This document shows positions 1-12,239 of a DNA stretch of 64,000 nt, piece by piece. The stretch comes from Artemisia argyi. Lineage: Eukaryota; Streptophyta; Magnoliopsida; Asterales; Asteraceae. Position numbers and translations under genes: made by a program. A model generated the notes under the pieces. The model was not told the DNA's origin. It ran no database searches and worked only from the letters and a program-made list of their open reading frames with translations. The DNA is taken from contig CM060697.1 in assembly GCA_030686995.1 (NCBI GenBank), forward strand, positions 105,895,272 through 105,959,271, read 5' to 3'. Numbering within the stretch: the stretch's first letter is position 1; each line of letters starts with the position of its first letter.

Positions 1-192
1 TAAATTCAATGTTTTATTAGTATAAGTTATGAAGAGACTTCTAAATTATCCTAATTCATGATGTGATTTGAACGAGATGAGGGTTTGCATACATAAGATA
101 TCCAAAGTCGTAAAAACGAGAAACAAGATAAACACAAGATAAAAAAGCAAAACATATATCATATTCCATTCATTCCAATGCACAATGCAATG
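1..192. other. Flank of first solo LTR
   Basis: AT-rich sequence with no gene, RNA or repeat structure that I recognise. Its last five bases (188-192, CAATG) nearly match the five bases after the LTR (1609-1613, CAATA), so they are the likely target-site duplication. Confidence 0.4.
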
Positions 193-1608
193 TGTTGATG
201 CAAATAATGTCTAAAAACGGTATTCTCATCTTACGATATCTCTATGTTTTGATGATAACAAAATGTGAAAACATCTTATGTCAAAATTAACGTAAACAAG
301 TTTTCAGTCGAAATATCCGATTTCTATGTCAATCACTCTAGGTACGAACAAACAAATTTACAACTTGACAAATGATCAAAGAAGTGAATTTGTGTTTTAA
401 ACTTCACATTTTTAGCTTGACAAAACTTTCTTTACAAAAATACGCTTTACAAATTATTTTTGAATTATAAAGAAATATTCTATTTAGGAAAATCATTTCA
501 AAAATATTCCCAACAGCTAGTTTTTCACCCAAATCAGTTCCAAACTCCCCCAAATAAAATTTCACCACTAAAGACAAAAAGTGAAGCGTCTTTGTCTGGC
601 ACGGTACCACTAAATTTAGTGGTATCGTGTGACATTTAGTGGTGTCGTCCCTTCATAACGGCCAGATTTACAGATTCTATAAATACCACTTCAATTCCCG
701 GATTTTGGCCATTCTTTCACACACATAACTTTCTGGTTTCCATCATCCTTTTCTCTTTACACTTCTTAAATAATTAGTTAGTTTTCTTTTGTTTAAAGAG
801 TGATTCTTTCATCCAACCGAATCATCTACATTCCTCTACTAGTCAAGAGAAGAACACAAAGTATCAAGAAGATACAAAGTGTTAGAGTCTTTGTGTAGTG
901 CACTTGCATTACAAGTTGTCTACTTGATTGTATCTTGACATACATCAAGAGTATTAGTGTTTCTTAGTCATTGTGTTGATCATTGTGATCTTGTTGAGAT
1001 CTTGGTGATCTTTTGAGTGTGGAGTGATAGAGTATTGATCAAGTGGATCAAGGGTAGATTGTGAGGATTGTGTGGATCTAGTGAAGATCGTGTAGATTGT
1101 GTGAGGATCTTGAAGATCGTGTAGATTGTGTGAGGATCGTGTTGATTGTGTAAGGGTCGTGTGGATCGTGTAGATTATGTGAGGATCGTCTGGGTCGTGT
1201 GATAAGTTAGGATCGTGTGGATCGTGGTAGATTGGTACTAGCTAAGAGTAGTACTCGACATCTAGCTTAGTGTCGGAAAATAACTCAAGCGACGTTGTAC
1301 GGTTTTCTCCGCCTGAAGGGAGTCTTGTTGATATAGTGCTTACAACTCTCGAGTATGGTACTCGAGGAGTGGAGTAGAGCGAAGAAGAGCTTCATGACCG
1401 AACCACTATAAATCTTGTTGTCTTGGTTTGATCTTTCCATCTCTTCTCTTTACTTACTTATTTCATATTAGTATTAGTATAGTGTTGTGTTCATATTGGT
1501 GTTGATTGACTTTACATACAGATTGAATCTACGTTTTTCAAAGATAAATTTTTATAACTAAAGAAAAAAAGTCGGTAAACTATTCAACCCCCCTTCTTGT
1601 TTCCCACA
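193..1608 (+). mobile_element. Solo LTR, Copia-type
   Basis: Starts TGTTGATGCAAAT and ends TTTCCCACA, the TG...CA ends of an LTR, flanked by CAATG and CAATA (4 of 5 identical). A plant TATA box (CTATAAATACC, about 676-686) sits in the middle. The 3' part holds repeats of the words GTGTAGATTGTGTGAGGATC (1040-1230). The start and the 3' end (CGGTAAACTATTCAACCCC) match the reverse complement of the split solo LTR at 29072-44429, so the two belong to one family. No primer-binding site, gag or pol follows, which means the internal part was lost by LTR-LTR recombination. Confidence 0.7.
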
Positions 1609-2998
1609 CAATACAAAAGATCGGATAGACAATAAAAACATAAATGCCTAGCACAAAATACAATGCTCCACGCGTGAACTTGATGATTTGGAAACTTAAT
1701 GATTTTGGACGAATTATTGAGCTAAATGATCAAGATGGAAAAAGTCTACTGAAATCAAGGAGATGCACCGTATCATTCTAGATAGATACGCCGTATCATC
1801 ATACTTAAATGAATTCGAAGACCGTTGCCTCACTTTGAAGAATGCGCTGCATCTGATTATTATCATACGCCGCATATGAAACTTTGGTCAACAAAGAAGA
1901 ACCAACTTGTTCTAGCTCAGATACGCCACATTACACTTTTGAAATACGACGTATCACTATCAAGACTTCACCAAAGACAATAAAAGATATTGAAGGACAT
2001 GCGCCACATAAAGATTCAAGATACGCCGCATCTGAACACGGTGTACGAATATTTCAGAATATATTAATCTTGGACCTCACGCGAAGATAAGTAAATGTGC
2101 CGCATCAACTTAGTTGATGTGCCGCATCGATCCCTCAGACATAAACTATAAATACCCCAAGATACAGCCAAATTTCGTGTACCAAAACTTAGAGAAGCTA
2201 CAACATAAACCCTAAGGAGAAGAAGAACAACAAAAACACAACACAAGACACACCACATTGAAGATCTTAGAGCAGTGAGAAGGTTCTGCTTGTAATTTGA
2301 CTCTATTAAGTAGTTTTGTTTTATTATAATAGTAAGCTTTAATCCATCATGATTGATAGGCTTGTGACTGCCATATTGCTCCCCTTAAAATTGCTTTCCC
2401 ATCGATTAACGTTTATATGATTATTTTTTGGTTTTTTTTATATATGCATTGATAACCTCTGTGCCTATCAGTGGCTTGTTTGGGGCTGCTATACCTCCTC
2501 CCACGATTAGTTCACTAGCCTAATAAGTTAGTAAATTAATCTTATACATAAGTAATCATTAATAGTTTACTCGCCTATACTTAAGATCCAAAGAGACAGA
2601 TAAGATTACGATACTCATCATATAAAACTAGCAATAAAACAAGTGACAAGCTACTTAATCATTAGTAAGACCTTCTTATTTGTATATATTATCTATTTGT
2701 CTACGTGTTCGCCATTCATTGTAATTCTATCTCTTTAGTTTTATTTTATACTTTTAGTTAATCAAACCAAATCGTGCTAGTCTCTCAGACTAAACCCCCC
2801 CTTTGCGTTAGATTAGGTTGTAAAACTAACTTAGGAATTAAAATAATGATAAGACTAACTAGATATTACGTTCCACTCTTAGTGACCGACACTCTGCTTA
2901 CCACTATCTATATATTGATCGGGTACACTACTCGTTTGTGTGTGTGTTATAGGATAAGTCGGCAAAATATAAATTTAAAACTTGATAAGGCATAAAAC
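1609..2998. repeat. LTR-like region with GATACGCCGCATC-type motif array
   Basis: No convincing coding frame. Between about 1765 and 2130 a 10-13-base word related to GATACGCCGCATC occurs around nine times (near 1767, 1786, 1866, 1920, 1946, 2000, 2020, 2097 and 2118), in both full and degenerate forms. It is followed by a TATA box (TATAAATA, 2148-2155) and a leader-like purine/A-rich stretch. This reads like the U3 enhancer plus core promoter of an LTR or other element. I could not identify its boundaries or family. Confidence 0.4.
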
Positions 2999-2999
2999 A

Positions 3000-3480
3000 C
3001 CTCTATACTACAACGTGACACAACACGCATCAAGTTCGTAAACACTGCACACCATAAGCTCCTTTCACCGGCGGAAAATCCTTCACAACGTCGCTTACAC
3101 TTTATCCAGTACAAAGCTAAATACCGGGTTCTTCCACAAGGTAGAACCGAACCTACGTCGCCTACACTTTATCCAAAGCTAGATATTGGGTTCTTCCACG
3201 AGGTAGAACCAAACCTGCGTCGCCTACACTTTAACAGGTGCAAGGCTAGATACCGAGTTCCTTTACAATAGAGGAACAAATCCCGACACCGCTATCTAAC
3301 ACAACACACCTACGAATGAAAGATAGGAGTTCAATAACAAGAATCAATTTAGTGGATTTAATGATGATGAAGCCTAGCAAACCATGTCTTCGAGCTTGTA
3401 CGTCTTCTAGAGGTCATGACCTCGCCTTTAAAAGGAACCTAGAGAGTCACTAAGAGAAAAGCTACATAGAAGATCCTTAT
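3000..3480 (-). mobile_element. Decayed Copia-LTR fragment with internal ~60-bp repeats
   Basis: Shares the string order CGCTTACACTTTATCC - AAAGCTAGATACCG - GGTTCTT(C/T)ACAAGGTA with 29430-29500, and in reverse complement with about 1230-1330 of the first solo LTR. Inside it the unit CGTCGCCTACACTTTATCC...AAGGTAGAACC occurs about three times (near 3090, 3150 and 3210). I read it as a partial, internally duplicated copy of the same LTR family. Confidence 0.5.
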
Positions 3481-3502
3481 ATATGAGGTTAGAGAGGTTA
3501 GA

Positions 3503-3635
<133 letters not shown>

Positions 3636-3798
3636 GTCTAAGAGGGGTGAGGAATAAGGAAGAAATGACTCACTATTTATAGGCATTTCTGGTTATTGTT
3701 CATCCGGATCCGGCGGATCCCTTCCCAAAGGGATCCGACCAGTGTAAAGCAGGGTTTGGGCTATCTGGTAGTACCAGTCCGGATCTTGGATTAAAATT

Positions 3799-3992
3799 TT
3801 GGGTTTTGGGTTATAGGTTAAGGTCCATGGGTCATGTGATGTCTTGCATGAAGTTAAAGACATCTTGGGTCATGGGTTATGGACTTTGGGTCATGGGTCA
3901 TGGTCTCATGGATATTACCCATTTTGATGTCATGGATCATGGGTTTTGGGTCAGGCTCCATGGGTCATGGGCTTTGGACATTGGTTTTAGGT
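3799..3992. repeat. CATGGGT/TTTGGGT minisatellite
   Basis: The words CATGGGT, CATGGGTTATGG and TTTGGGTCATGGG recur irregularly about a dozen times over 190 bases. A simple low-order repeat with no coding evidence. Confidence 0.7.
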
Positions 3993-4055
3993 CATGAATA
4001 GTACAAGTCTTTATACTACAAGTTTTATGTATTTTTATAAAATATAAGTAACTAA

Positions 4056-4914
4056 AGGCCCGTTTGGTTGAAGCATTTTGACAAAGGTTTTAGACTCATG
4101 GTAAAAAAAACACATGTTTGGTTTGTATAGGTGGGTCCCTTGATTGGGGATGAGAGTTAAAATTTTGGCACGTACAATTCTAGGGTGGGAGAATAGGATT
4201 ACAAAACATATCTACCTTTACTTTTGTCTTTTAGTTAACTCAAGTAGGCCATATTCACACTTTCTTTCTTCTATTGCATTTTATAATAATAAAGTTTTTG
4301 TTTTTCACTCTTATATATTTGTGCAAAACAGATATATACTACTTATAAAGGAAAAACAGTAAAAGTGAAAAGTTGAGTTTTTAACACTTGGTCATATGAG
4401 AGAGAAAAATAATGTAATTAATACTTTTATTAAAACACTAAATTACTTAAAAGTATAATGATGTATTCGTATTGTATAACCAATTAAAAACATATCTACC
4501 AAATTAAATACAACAAATTAAAACACAAACCGGGTTGACCCGAGACGCTTCAAACCCGGCAGGTTGACCCGTTTTCTACCTGACCTAGCAAGTTGACCCG
4601 GTTTAAATCGACCCATTTTTCGACCGGAACGGTTCAACCAGTTGAACCACCCGGGTCGAACCGGGTTTCAAAACATTATGTTTAATTCCCAAATCTTCAA
4701 ACTTTTATTATTTTTTATTTATAACTTATAAATTTTTTTTTATCAATAAACTATCCGTCGCTTTAACATCTCGTTGCTATTCACAGGTACTCGTCTAGTA
4801 TTACTTTAAACAATTACATTTTTCTCTCTCCTTATTTAATATCAAATCCAAATCCATATACTAATCCTAATCCAAATCCAAATGCTAAACCTTTGCACAA
4901 ACCAACCGGACCCT
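4056..4914. mobile_element. Possible MITE-like element with GGYCCGKTTGGTT ends
   Basis: The left end reads AGGCCCGTTTGGTTG. The right end reads CAAACCAACCGGACCCT, a near inverted copy and a common plant DNA-transposon end. The middle (4528-4672) is a cluster of GGTTGACCCG-like words in both orientations. At 4768-4802 it carries a copy of the TACTCGTCTAGT end of the small element at 7803-7956. I see no clear target duplication, so the boundaries are tentative. Confidence 0.3.
4528..4672. repeat. GGGTTGACCCG word cluster
   Basis: Repeated partly palindromic GTTGACCCG and CGGGTC words interspersed with AACCGG words. Low-copy satellite-like filler with no coding potential. Confidence 0.5.
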
Positions 4915-5977
4915 AAGCTTACTTAAGTGTTTTATAATAATGGTTTTTGTTTTATGTGAACTATTTAACTAAACATGTTTAATGATTTATTTGTTTAGTT
5001 AAATGAGTTAGTAAACTTTTGACTAAAAGCTTTACGTATTTTATTTTGCTATCGACAAAATATTAGAAGATCATAAAATATAAATAAATATTTTTATAAT
5101 TTATTTGTATTAACAAAGACCACCATAAGTTTTGGGTTTACAAATAGATTTCCAGGCTACTTTTGCTTTCCCTTTAGACATTTCATTTTGCTTTCCCTAA
5201 AGAAATTTAAACTTCATACTTGTTGATACAAAAGCTGGGCGTTCCTGATTATGGGCTCTTGCTCTCGTACCAATTCGCTTCTTAGTACTTGTAACCTGCG
5301 CACTAAGAAAATAAACAACACCGTTAGGCTTATCGTGGGATTGTCTCCCACGATTAGACTCCGGCGTGAGAGTAAGTAATCGATTTAGGGTTCTCGTAAA
5401 GAGTTAGGGTTTGTCCATCGTACCTTGAATGAGAGTTATGTCATTCCTTATATAGGCGCAGAATCCTTGTAGGGTTCGTGCTCTTTACGTTTCGCACCCA
5501 TGGTGCTTATCCGGGTAAGGATATCTATTCCATAGATAGATGATCCTTATCTATACCGTGTATAGTTTATTTGGGTTGGGCTTACGTGAGCCTGTTCCCA
5601 TTATTAATGCGGCCCAAGTTACAATAGCCCACACATGGTGGTTTTGGGTCTTAGTAATGTTTATCATTTGGGCTCGTGGCCCATATATAGACTATACGTC
5701 ATCATGTCCCCCCAGTCTAGTATGCGCGGCTCGTGGCCGCGGATGCTAGACTAATATTAACATCGGTAAGCGTGGCGGGAGAACATTGAAATTTGCCGCC
5801 CATTTTAAAGTGCAATGCACCTAGTCATGGGGATTTCAAAAGGGATACCTCGAAAATTGGGGGTTGTGTCCACATGGCCCTCGTAAATCGGGAAAAAGTG
5901 CATGTACCGTTTCGGTTCTAGCCACACATTTTTGTGAGTGGGATCCACGTGGACATCATCTAGGGTTTTTTTACTCC
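4915..5977. other. Intergenic, probably upstream part of the next element
   Basis: AT-rich to 5220, then more GC-balanced with TCTCCCACGATTAG-type strings and CCCGCC-like words. Open frames here are short and unlike anything I know. It may be the 5' LTR or promoter region of the element carrying the gene at 6122, but I could not find two matching terminal repeats. Confidence 0.3.
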
Positions 5978-5988
5978 CTATATAATAG
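5978..5988 (+). promoter_or_regulatory. TATA box of the 6122 gene
   Basis: CTATATAATAG about 140 bases before the first ATG of the downstream gene, followed by a CA-rich leader. Spacing and leader composition fit a plant core promoter. Confidence 0.5.
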
Positions 5989-6121
5989 TCACCGCCCCAT
6001 TTTTACAATCACACACAGTAAAACACACACTCACCATTGCTCACTTTCTTGAAAGCTATCTTTTGCAAAGAAAATACTCATTTCCTTAGGTAATTTTTGT
6101 GTGCATTTTACTAGTGAATAA

Positions 6122-7556
6122 ATGAAAATGGTTGCCCAGTTAGAGGACTTTCGCTCTGCGATGACGGAGAATGATGTTACAGAGTTTACCTCTGACTATT
6201 TCATTCCTCTGGATGTGCGCCCAGAGGCTCCAAACGTTAACGCGTGTATAGTCGATTTCCCTGAAGGGAAAATAGGGCTATACACGAAATTCTTTGAGTA
6301 CGCGAATTACCGCGTACCAATATCTATTTTTCTGAGCGATTTACTCAACCACTATCGCCTCCACATCTCACAGCTGCACTATATAGGTGCGGCTAAGGTG
6401 TCGAATTTTGAAGTAAACTGTCGTTTACTTGCGATAGAACTGACCATAGCCTTGTTCCGCTCCTTTTACCACACGACGTGGTCAAATGGATGGGTATCTT
6501 TTGCGAAGCGCCCGGGGGCGCTTCAGTGTTACACTGAGAAAGTAGACTCCCTAAGAAATTGGAGGGAGCATTTTTTCTGGGTTGATGATGTAGTTTTTCC
6601 ATCGCCCTATGAGTTTTATACTCAGGATACTTTGCCAAGGGATGGGCGCCCCGCACCCGGTTCCTATAGGCTGACTGATGCGCAGACTCTTGATGCCAAC
6701 CGCCTAGCCATTAACCCTTATCCGGAGAAGTTTTTGGTACACATGGGGTTGAGTCGTAATTACTTCGGCGCTGCTGACGAGGTGCCCACTTTTATAAGTG
6801 AGGAAGGCCGGGGTGGGTGTTCGTCCCTTCTACTTCAAATTTTGTAAGTCTTTTTGTATGCGCACCTTTAATAACTAATCCTTTCTTGTTTCTTGTTTTG
6901 TTTATGTGCGCAGAGATGGACCTATTCGTCGTTGTGATGCTGGACAAACCAAAGCAGGTGACTATAGGAGTGCGCCCTCTGAGGGAAGGTGAGCAGCCAC
7001 TACTGGAGGCGACTGAGGGTCGCTTGACCGTGCTGCCGGAGGTTGTCCCTGAAAACACGCCGCCGCTTCAAGTGACGCCTGTTCAGAGCGTGGCGCCAGA
7101 TGTGGAGGTGGCGCAAGAGGAGGCGCGCGCTGAGTCGTCTGACATCCTAGAGATCCTAAAGCCCGAGGAGGTGCTGAAGGAGGAAGTGGCGCAGAATATT
7201 AAGCGCAAAAGAGAGGCTGGGACCAGTGGCCCCAAGAAGGGACGACACTACCTCATTGGGGATGCGGAGTCGTCCGCGGAGGAGGAGACATCCGCTCCTG
7301 GCGCGGATAAGAAGGCTGCTGAGGCCTCTCCATTTCTGTAAGTATCTGCGTCTCTATTATCTTTTTTGTACATTACTTGTCGCAACATGTACTAACTGCC
7401 TTCTTCATGTCTTGTAGGGATGATGCCGCGAAGAATGATGGGGTCTTCGTGGATGTGGTTTCCTCTCCGCAGAATGAAAACAAGGAGGGGAAAGCCAAGG
7501 TTGATGAGTGTGGAGAGGCGCATCAGTTGATAGATGAGTTGGCTGTGCCCAAATAG
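6122..7556 (+). CDS. Putative gypsy-type transposon family protein (3 exons)
   Basis: Predicted exons are 6122-6812, 6914-7337 and 7418-7556, giving 417 codons. I chose the first donor (GTGGGT at 6813) rather than GTAAGT at 6844 because only it puts exon 2 in frame and yields the junction ...GR-EMDLF. An EMDLF-like stretch is typical at this point in the plant family annotated 'transposase (putative), gypsy type' (Pfam Transposase_28). The other boundaries are GT at 7338 and AG at 6912-6913 and 7416-7417, and all phases fit. Residues about 1-230 are the conserved globular part (motifs such as FSFY-like ALFRSFY and HMGLSRNYF). The rest is acidic, low-complexity and Glu/Lys rich with a basic KRKRE patch. 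Relatives usually continue with a long coiled coil, so this copy is short at its C-terminus. The biochemical role of the family is unknown. It is dispersed with retroelements, and it is my inference that this copy is mobile-element derived. The first ATG is followed two codons later by another. Confidence 0.6.
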
Positions 7557-7802
7557 AGTTTGCTAACGCGTATGACATTAGTCTCAATGGTCAACTTAGA
7601 TAGGTATTTGCTTTATTTCTTATAAGTTTGATATGTCATTCTTATGCAAGGTTAGGTCTTAAGCTCGGTAGGAGCCTTTGTTTTGCATTTTTGGGCTAAG
7701 TTGTGGGATTTACACACACCCGTTGTACTTAATTGTTTTTAGCGTACTAAATTTTACAAGAGGTAACCCTTTACCCCAAAAATTGAAACATGGTTTATTA
7801 AT
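7557..7802. other. 3' flank of the gypsy-type transposon gene
   Basis: T-rich sequence compatible with a 3' UTR (AATAAA-like words are weak). No other feature seen. Confidence 0.3.
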
Positions 7803-7956
7803 ACTAGACGAGTACATGTACATAACAACGAGATTTTAAAGCGGCATAAAATTATAATTATATTAGGGTATTGTGTAACGTTTTGTGTAACTAAAATATC
7901 ACTATAACTATCTGCCGCTATAAAATCATTTTGCTATGCACGATTACTCGTCTAGT
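7803..7956. mobile_element. Small MITE with CTAGACGAGTA ends
   Basis: Begins ACTAGACGAGTA and ends TACTCGTCTAGT, a perfect 12-base inverted repeat. Subterminal parts also pair loosely (AACGAGATTTTAAAGCGGCA against TGCCGCTATAAAATCATTT). It is 154 bases and noncoding. A second complete copy lies at 50727-50862 and a one-sided end at about 4768-4802, so this is a family. Confidence 0.65.
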
Positions 7957-7964
7957 TACTATTT

Positions 7965-8333
7965 GGTCATGTTTGGCAACACCTTTTTGGAAGCGTTTAA
8001 AAGCGGTAAGCGACAAGCGACAAGCGTTTCAGTCTTAATGCTTGTTTGGCAACACAGCTGCTAGCGTTTAGTAATACATCAAAAGCTTGCAATCTTAATG
8101 CTTCTTAAAGAAGCTTTCCAATATACCGCTAGCGTTTACTTTTAATATTACCAATTTACCATTAAAAAATAACATTCATTCATAAGTATATGCCCTTTTT
8201 CGTAATTTTACATTTTATAATTACAACTACAACTACATTACCAAACACGTTTTTTAAACAAGCAACTAACGCTTACTGCTACAGCTTACTGGTTATTGCT
8301 ACTGCTTACTGCTACCTGTCGCCAAACATAGCC
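7965..8333. mobile_element. hAT-like MITE (CATGTTTGGCAAC ends)
   Basis: The left end GGTCATGTTTGGCAAC is matched at the right by GTCGCCAAACATAGCC, an imperfect 16-base inverted repeat of the type seen in plant hAT MITEs. The interior is rich in AAGCG and GCTTACTGCT words and has no coding frame. Target duplication is not evident. It ends about 280 bases before the LOG start codon, so it lies in or next to the LOG promoter. Confidence 0.55.
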
Positions 8334-8495
8334 TTTTACCAGTAAACTCCAACTTCAATTTGTAAATATGAAAGCTTAAACCCTCTTAACTTTAAAAGCT
8401 CAACTTCTATACTCTTTTTTGAAGAATAAAGTAAACTATATATATTTGAAGAAAATAGTGAATTATTTTATAAAGGTATAAACTCATAGTGTGAC

Positions 8496-8503
8496 TATAT
8501 ATA
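8496..8503 (+). promoter_or_regulatory. TATA box of LOG gene
   Basis: TATATATA in the string GACTATATATACCC, 108 bases before the LOG start codon and followed by a CA/CT-rich leader. It is the only good TATA candidate in the proximal upstream sequence. Confidence 0.5.
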
Positions 8504-8610
8504 CCCAACACTTTCTACTATAATATCTACGGTGAGTGGTTAGGGTTCACCGACATCATTTCAAAGGACTCCGTAAATAGATAAGACCCCAAAGAGTCAA
8601 AACACAAAAC

Positions 8611-11600
8611 ATGGAGAATGAAAAGAAATCAAGATTCAAAAGCGTTTGTGTTTTTTGTGGAAGTAGTTCTGGAAAAAGAGATGTCTATGGTGATGCTGCC
8701 ATTGAGTTGGCTCAACAACTGGTATGATTTAGCAACTTCTTCCATGCAAACACACATATATTCACACACACACACACTGACACACGCGCGCGCACACACA
8801 CACACACAATCTTTTAGACCAAAACCATAATGCGGAGTTACATTTTCATTCACAATAGTTATTTGTTATGTTGTTTGTTCATCAATAGTAATTTGGATGG
8901 TAATCTTGAATATACACACCGAAACACAAAAATATGTGTATATCAGTATATTGGCACGTACTTTAGCCTTTTGAAAGCGTCTAATATAGATAGTTTGATG
9001 TGCATATGGCATGTAAATAATTGTTTAATGTGCGTGTCTTAGAATTGAAGGTGCACAATTTAGCTTACAAATGTATGCATATATGCACACTTTGACACGT
9101 GAATTCATAAGATAGAGCACTGGATTTTAGCAACAACTGGTTTGTTCCTTTTGAAGAATCATTAATATATATATAAAAGGCTTGAGTTTGTGTATTGAAA
9201 CTAAAAGATAAATATGTGTGTCTTAGAATTGAAGAGGAATCATGTAGCTTTTCAAAAAGTTCAAATTAAGAAGTAACAAGTAATTGTTTTTTACATAAGT
9301 TAACTTTAATTTAATCAATTGGCTTAAAAGAGTTTGACTAGGTGTTAAGAAGTACAATATCATTATTTATATTCTTTTTGCTCATAATAATTGAAGGTGG
9401 AAAAAAGACTTGATCTTGTCTATGGAGGAGGAAGCATTGGTTTGATGGGTTTAATTTCACAAGCTGTTCATTGTGGTGGTGGTCATGTCCTTGGGTATTT
9501 ATTTACTACTACACTATTTATTTCCTTTTAGTTCCATTTTTTATTAGTGTTTGTTTAAGCTTATTTGACTCCGTTTGTGTTTCATAAGTTAATTTTTTGG
9601 CTTAATTTTCCACCTTACATGCTTATTTTCTACCTAAAAAATACTAGTATGCCGGATAAACTAAGCTCGTAAGCATAAAAATAGGTTTGAACAAACACTT
9701 AATAAATCTATTTCATATATTTAATGTATAATTTTTACCTTCATGAAAAAGACTATAAGTCATGTTTTTTTTTAATTTCTTTTTTGGCAGGATCATACCA
9801 AGAGCTTTGATGGGGAAGGATGTAATAATGCAATAACACAATAAAAACATGTCTTATATAGTACACCAATCATTTTTTGTAAGTATATGATCAATAATTT
9901 AATTAAAATTTACAGAAAACTGGTGAAAGCATAGGTGAAGTTAAAGCCGTTGGTGACATGCACGAAAGGAAAGCAGAAATGGCCCGCCACTCGGATTGTT
10001 TCATTGCTCTACCAGGTCTAATTTGCTAGTTCAATACATTTTTATGCTTAATGGGTTTGAGTTAGAACGCGCCATATTAACGAATCTGATTAATATAATT
10101 TTCAGTTTTGATCTCAGCAATATCATTCATTGTGCAACCCTTTAATGCTTAAATAGTAGTTAAATGCTTACATTGTACAACTATTTGAAGCTGCAGGTGG
10201 ATATGGTACTCTGGAGGAATTACTTGAAGTCATTACTTGGGCTCAACTTGGAATCCATGACAAACCTGTAAAAACCCTTCCTTGACTTTTTACTGTTTTT
10301 CTAGAGTTCACATGTACTTTGTGCATAGTGACTTGTACTCTAGTCTAGATTTGATGATGTTAGGCTTTCAAAAGTGTTGCAAAGTGCGAACTTTTTAAAG
10401 ATAAGAGATAAATCATTTTGTCTTGGTTACATACATCATTTTGTTGCATACATCATTTAATCATGAAAAAGTGATGATTCTTAATAGGATTTATGGTTTA
10501 GTGGCTCAATTTACTCTTAATTTACGCTTGTACCGAAATACTGTAATCTTATCGAGCTTCTTGCCAGCTATTTTTTATAAAATAATTGCCATTCAAAAAA
10601 ATAAAAAAACATCATTTTGTGCAAAGCTATTTCACATTTTGACATTGCATTGCACAGATTCACAGTTGTACAAGTCTTTGACTTGTTGGCTTTCTTTAGA
10701 GTTCAACTTTAGCAAACAATGCATGCATGACTCGGAAGGTCTTGGTGGTTAGTACTTTGTTTTGATATTGGGAATTTTGGGGTATATGGATATGGTTTTG
10801 CCATGCATATCTATTCGTCTGATTCAATATAAACATCGACTTTCACAACCCGTCCTTGAGATGGACATGTGAGCATCATGGCTACATTTTGCAAAAACTT
10901 ATACGGAGTATATTTTTTTCTCAAGGGTTTGTGATAACCTAACCATGCAGAACTAGAATAACCATGCAGCTGAGTAATTGTACTTGATTATTGTATGAAA
11001 GGTTGAACTTGTTTCTTGAAAATGATAGCATTTGTTTTGATGGGAATTGAAATGATAATGTGCAGGTGGGATTACTGAATGTCGATGGGTACTACAATTA
11101 TCTGCTCACATTCATCGATAAAGCAGTTGATGATGGATTTATCAAACCTTCCCAACGTCACATCTTTGTCTCTGCTCCAAATGCAAAAGAGCTTATTCAC
11201 AAACTCGAGGTTAGTTTATTTAATGCAAGTCTTATCATCATCATCATAGATTTGATCTTCTGCATGTCATGTTAATTAATGGTACAACTCTTTAATGTGT
11301 GTGTTTTCTATTGATCAGTAAGTTGCATTTCAACTACTCATGCTTCCATAGTTCCATGCATTCTTTTGACTCCTTTATTTTTTAACAAGCTTTTGACTCC
11401 TCGAACGATACATAAAATGTCAAATAGTTTGCCTTCTATTGGTTATGACGTTTGATTTGAAGTTTCGATTCACTATGGATATATGTTTTGCTAGTATGCG
11501 GGAATGGGGTATGGGCGTATGGTTACTTGAAAGTTGATGCATAGTACATGTGTTAGGGAGACGGGAAAAAGAAATGTCAGACGATCCAATGAAATGATAA

Positions 11601-12239
11601 GACTTAGTTTCCATACGCGACCATTTTGGTGGAACTTGGAGACAAGTTGTCTCATGGATTTTTGTAAAACGGTCTCCTCATTGTTTTACATGTCGACTAG
11701 GTCAAATGGCCTAATGTCATTGTGGGCTTAAAATGTGCGATTAGCGAGGGCTTTTTGAAATTTGAGACCTTTAGAAAATGATGACAGTTTGCTTGTACAA
11801 TCACTCAATTCGAACACATTCTTGTAGAACGATAAAAAACGGAATTACGCAACATTCAGGGTGCCAAATTAAAAAATGTCATAAGTTTAGGAGCTAAGGT
11901 GAAAATATGAAAAGCAAATTGTCTGGTCAGGGGATACCCGAAGCCAATCCAATAATTGATGAAATATTCATAAAAATAGCAGATACAAAATGGTATGTAG
12001 TGATAAAAGAATCTTGACAGATTACTTACTATGTCTTTAGTTTATCTTGTCTGTATCTAATTGTCATACCCTAATAAACTTTTTTTTCTGTTGCTTTTAT
12101 GGTGCATAATAAAACTTTGGGTGGGGACCAGGAGTACATCCCTGTAAAAGATGTAGTGACTCCTCAGGCCAAGTGGGAAGTGGAGCAGCAGCAGCAGCCA
12201 GTTGGTTTCAATGCATTACAAGCTGAAGTAGCCTTGTAG
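8611..12239 (+). CDS. LOG: Cytokinin riboside 5'-monophosphate phosphoribohydrolase (LOG family)
   Basis: Seven exons: 8611-8721, 9397-9494, 9791-9821, 9916-10015, 10197-10267, 11066-11209 and 12132-12239. All introns are GT-AG with matching phases and the product is 220 residues, the usual LOG length. LOG enzymes release active free-base cytokinins from their ribotides in the cytosol and nucleus. Visible hallmarks are the nucleotide-binding start [10 protein letters not shown] (about residues 15-24), GGGSIGLMG (47-55), the RKAEMA stretch with a conserved Arg at 98, and PGGYGTLEE (113-121) with the conserved catalytic Glu. The run from GTLEE through [15 protein letters not shown] is nearly family consensus. 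One departure is [13 protein letters not shown] where many LOGs have MPREITGETVGEV; the exon 3/4 junction falls there. The C-terminus has a Gln-rich tail. I cannot say which LOG paralogue it is. It looks intact and functional, and it is convergent with the BSK gene downstream. Confidence 0.95.
8764..8810. repeat. (CA)n/(CG)n microsatellite in LOG intron 1
   Basis: An interrupted CA run with a short CGCGCG centre, inside the first LOG intron. Open frames over it are Thr/His-rich artefacts. Confidence 0.9.

Noticed and set aside
10423..10752. 109-codon ORF
   Set aside because: Lies wholly inside LOG intron 5, with no recognisable protein and AT-rich intron composition.
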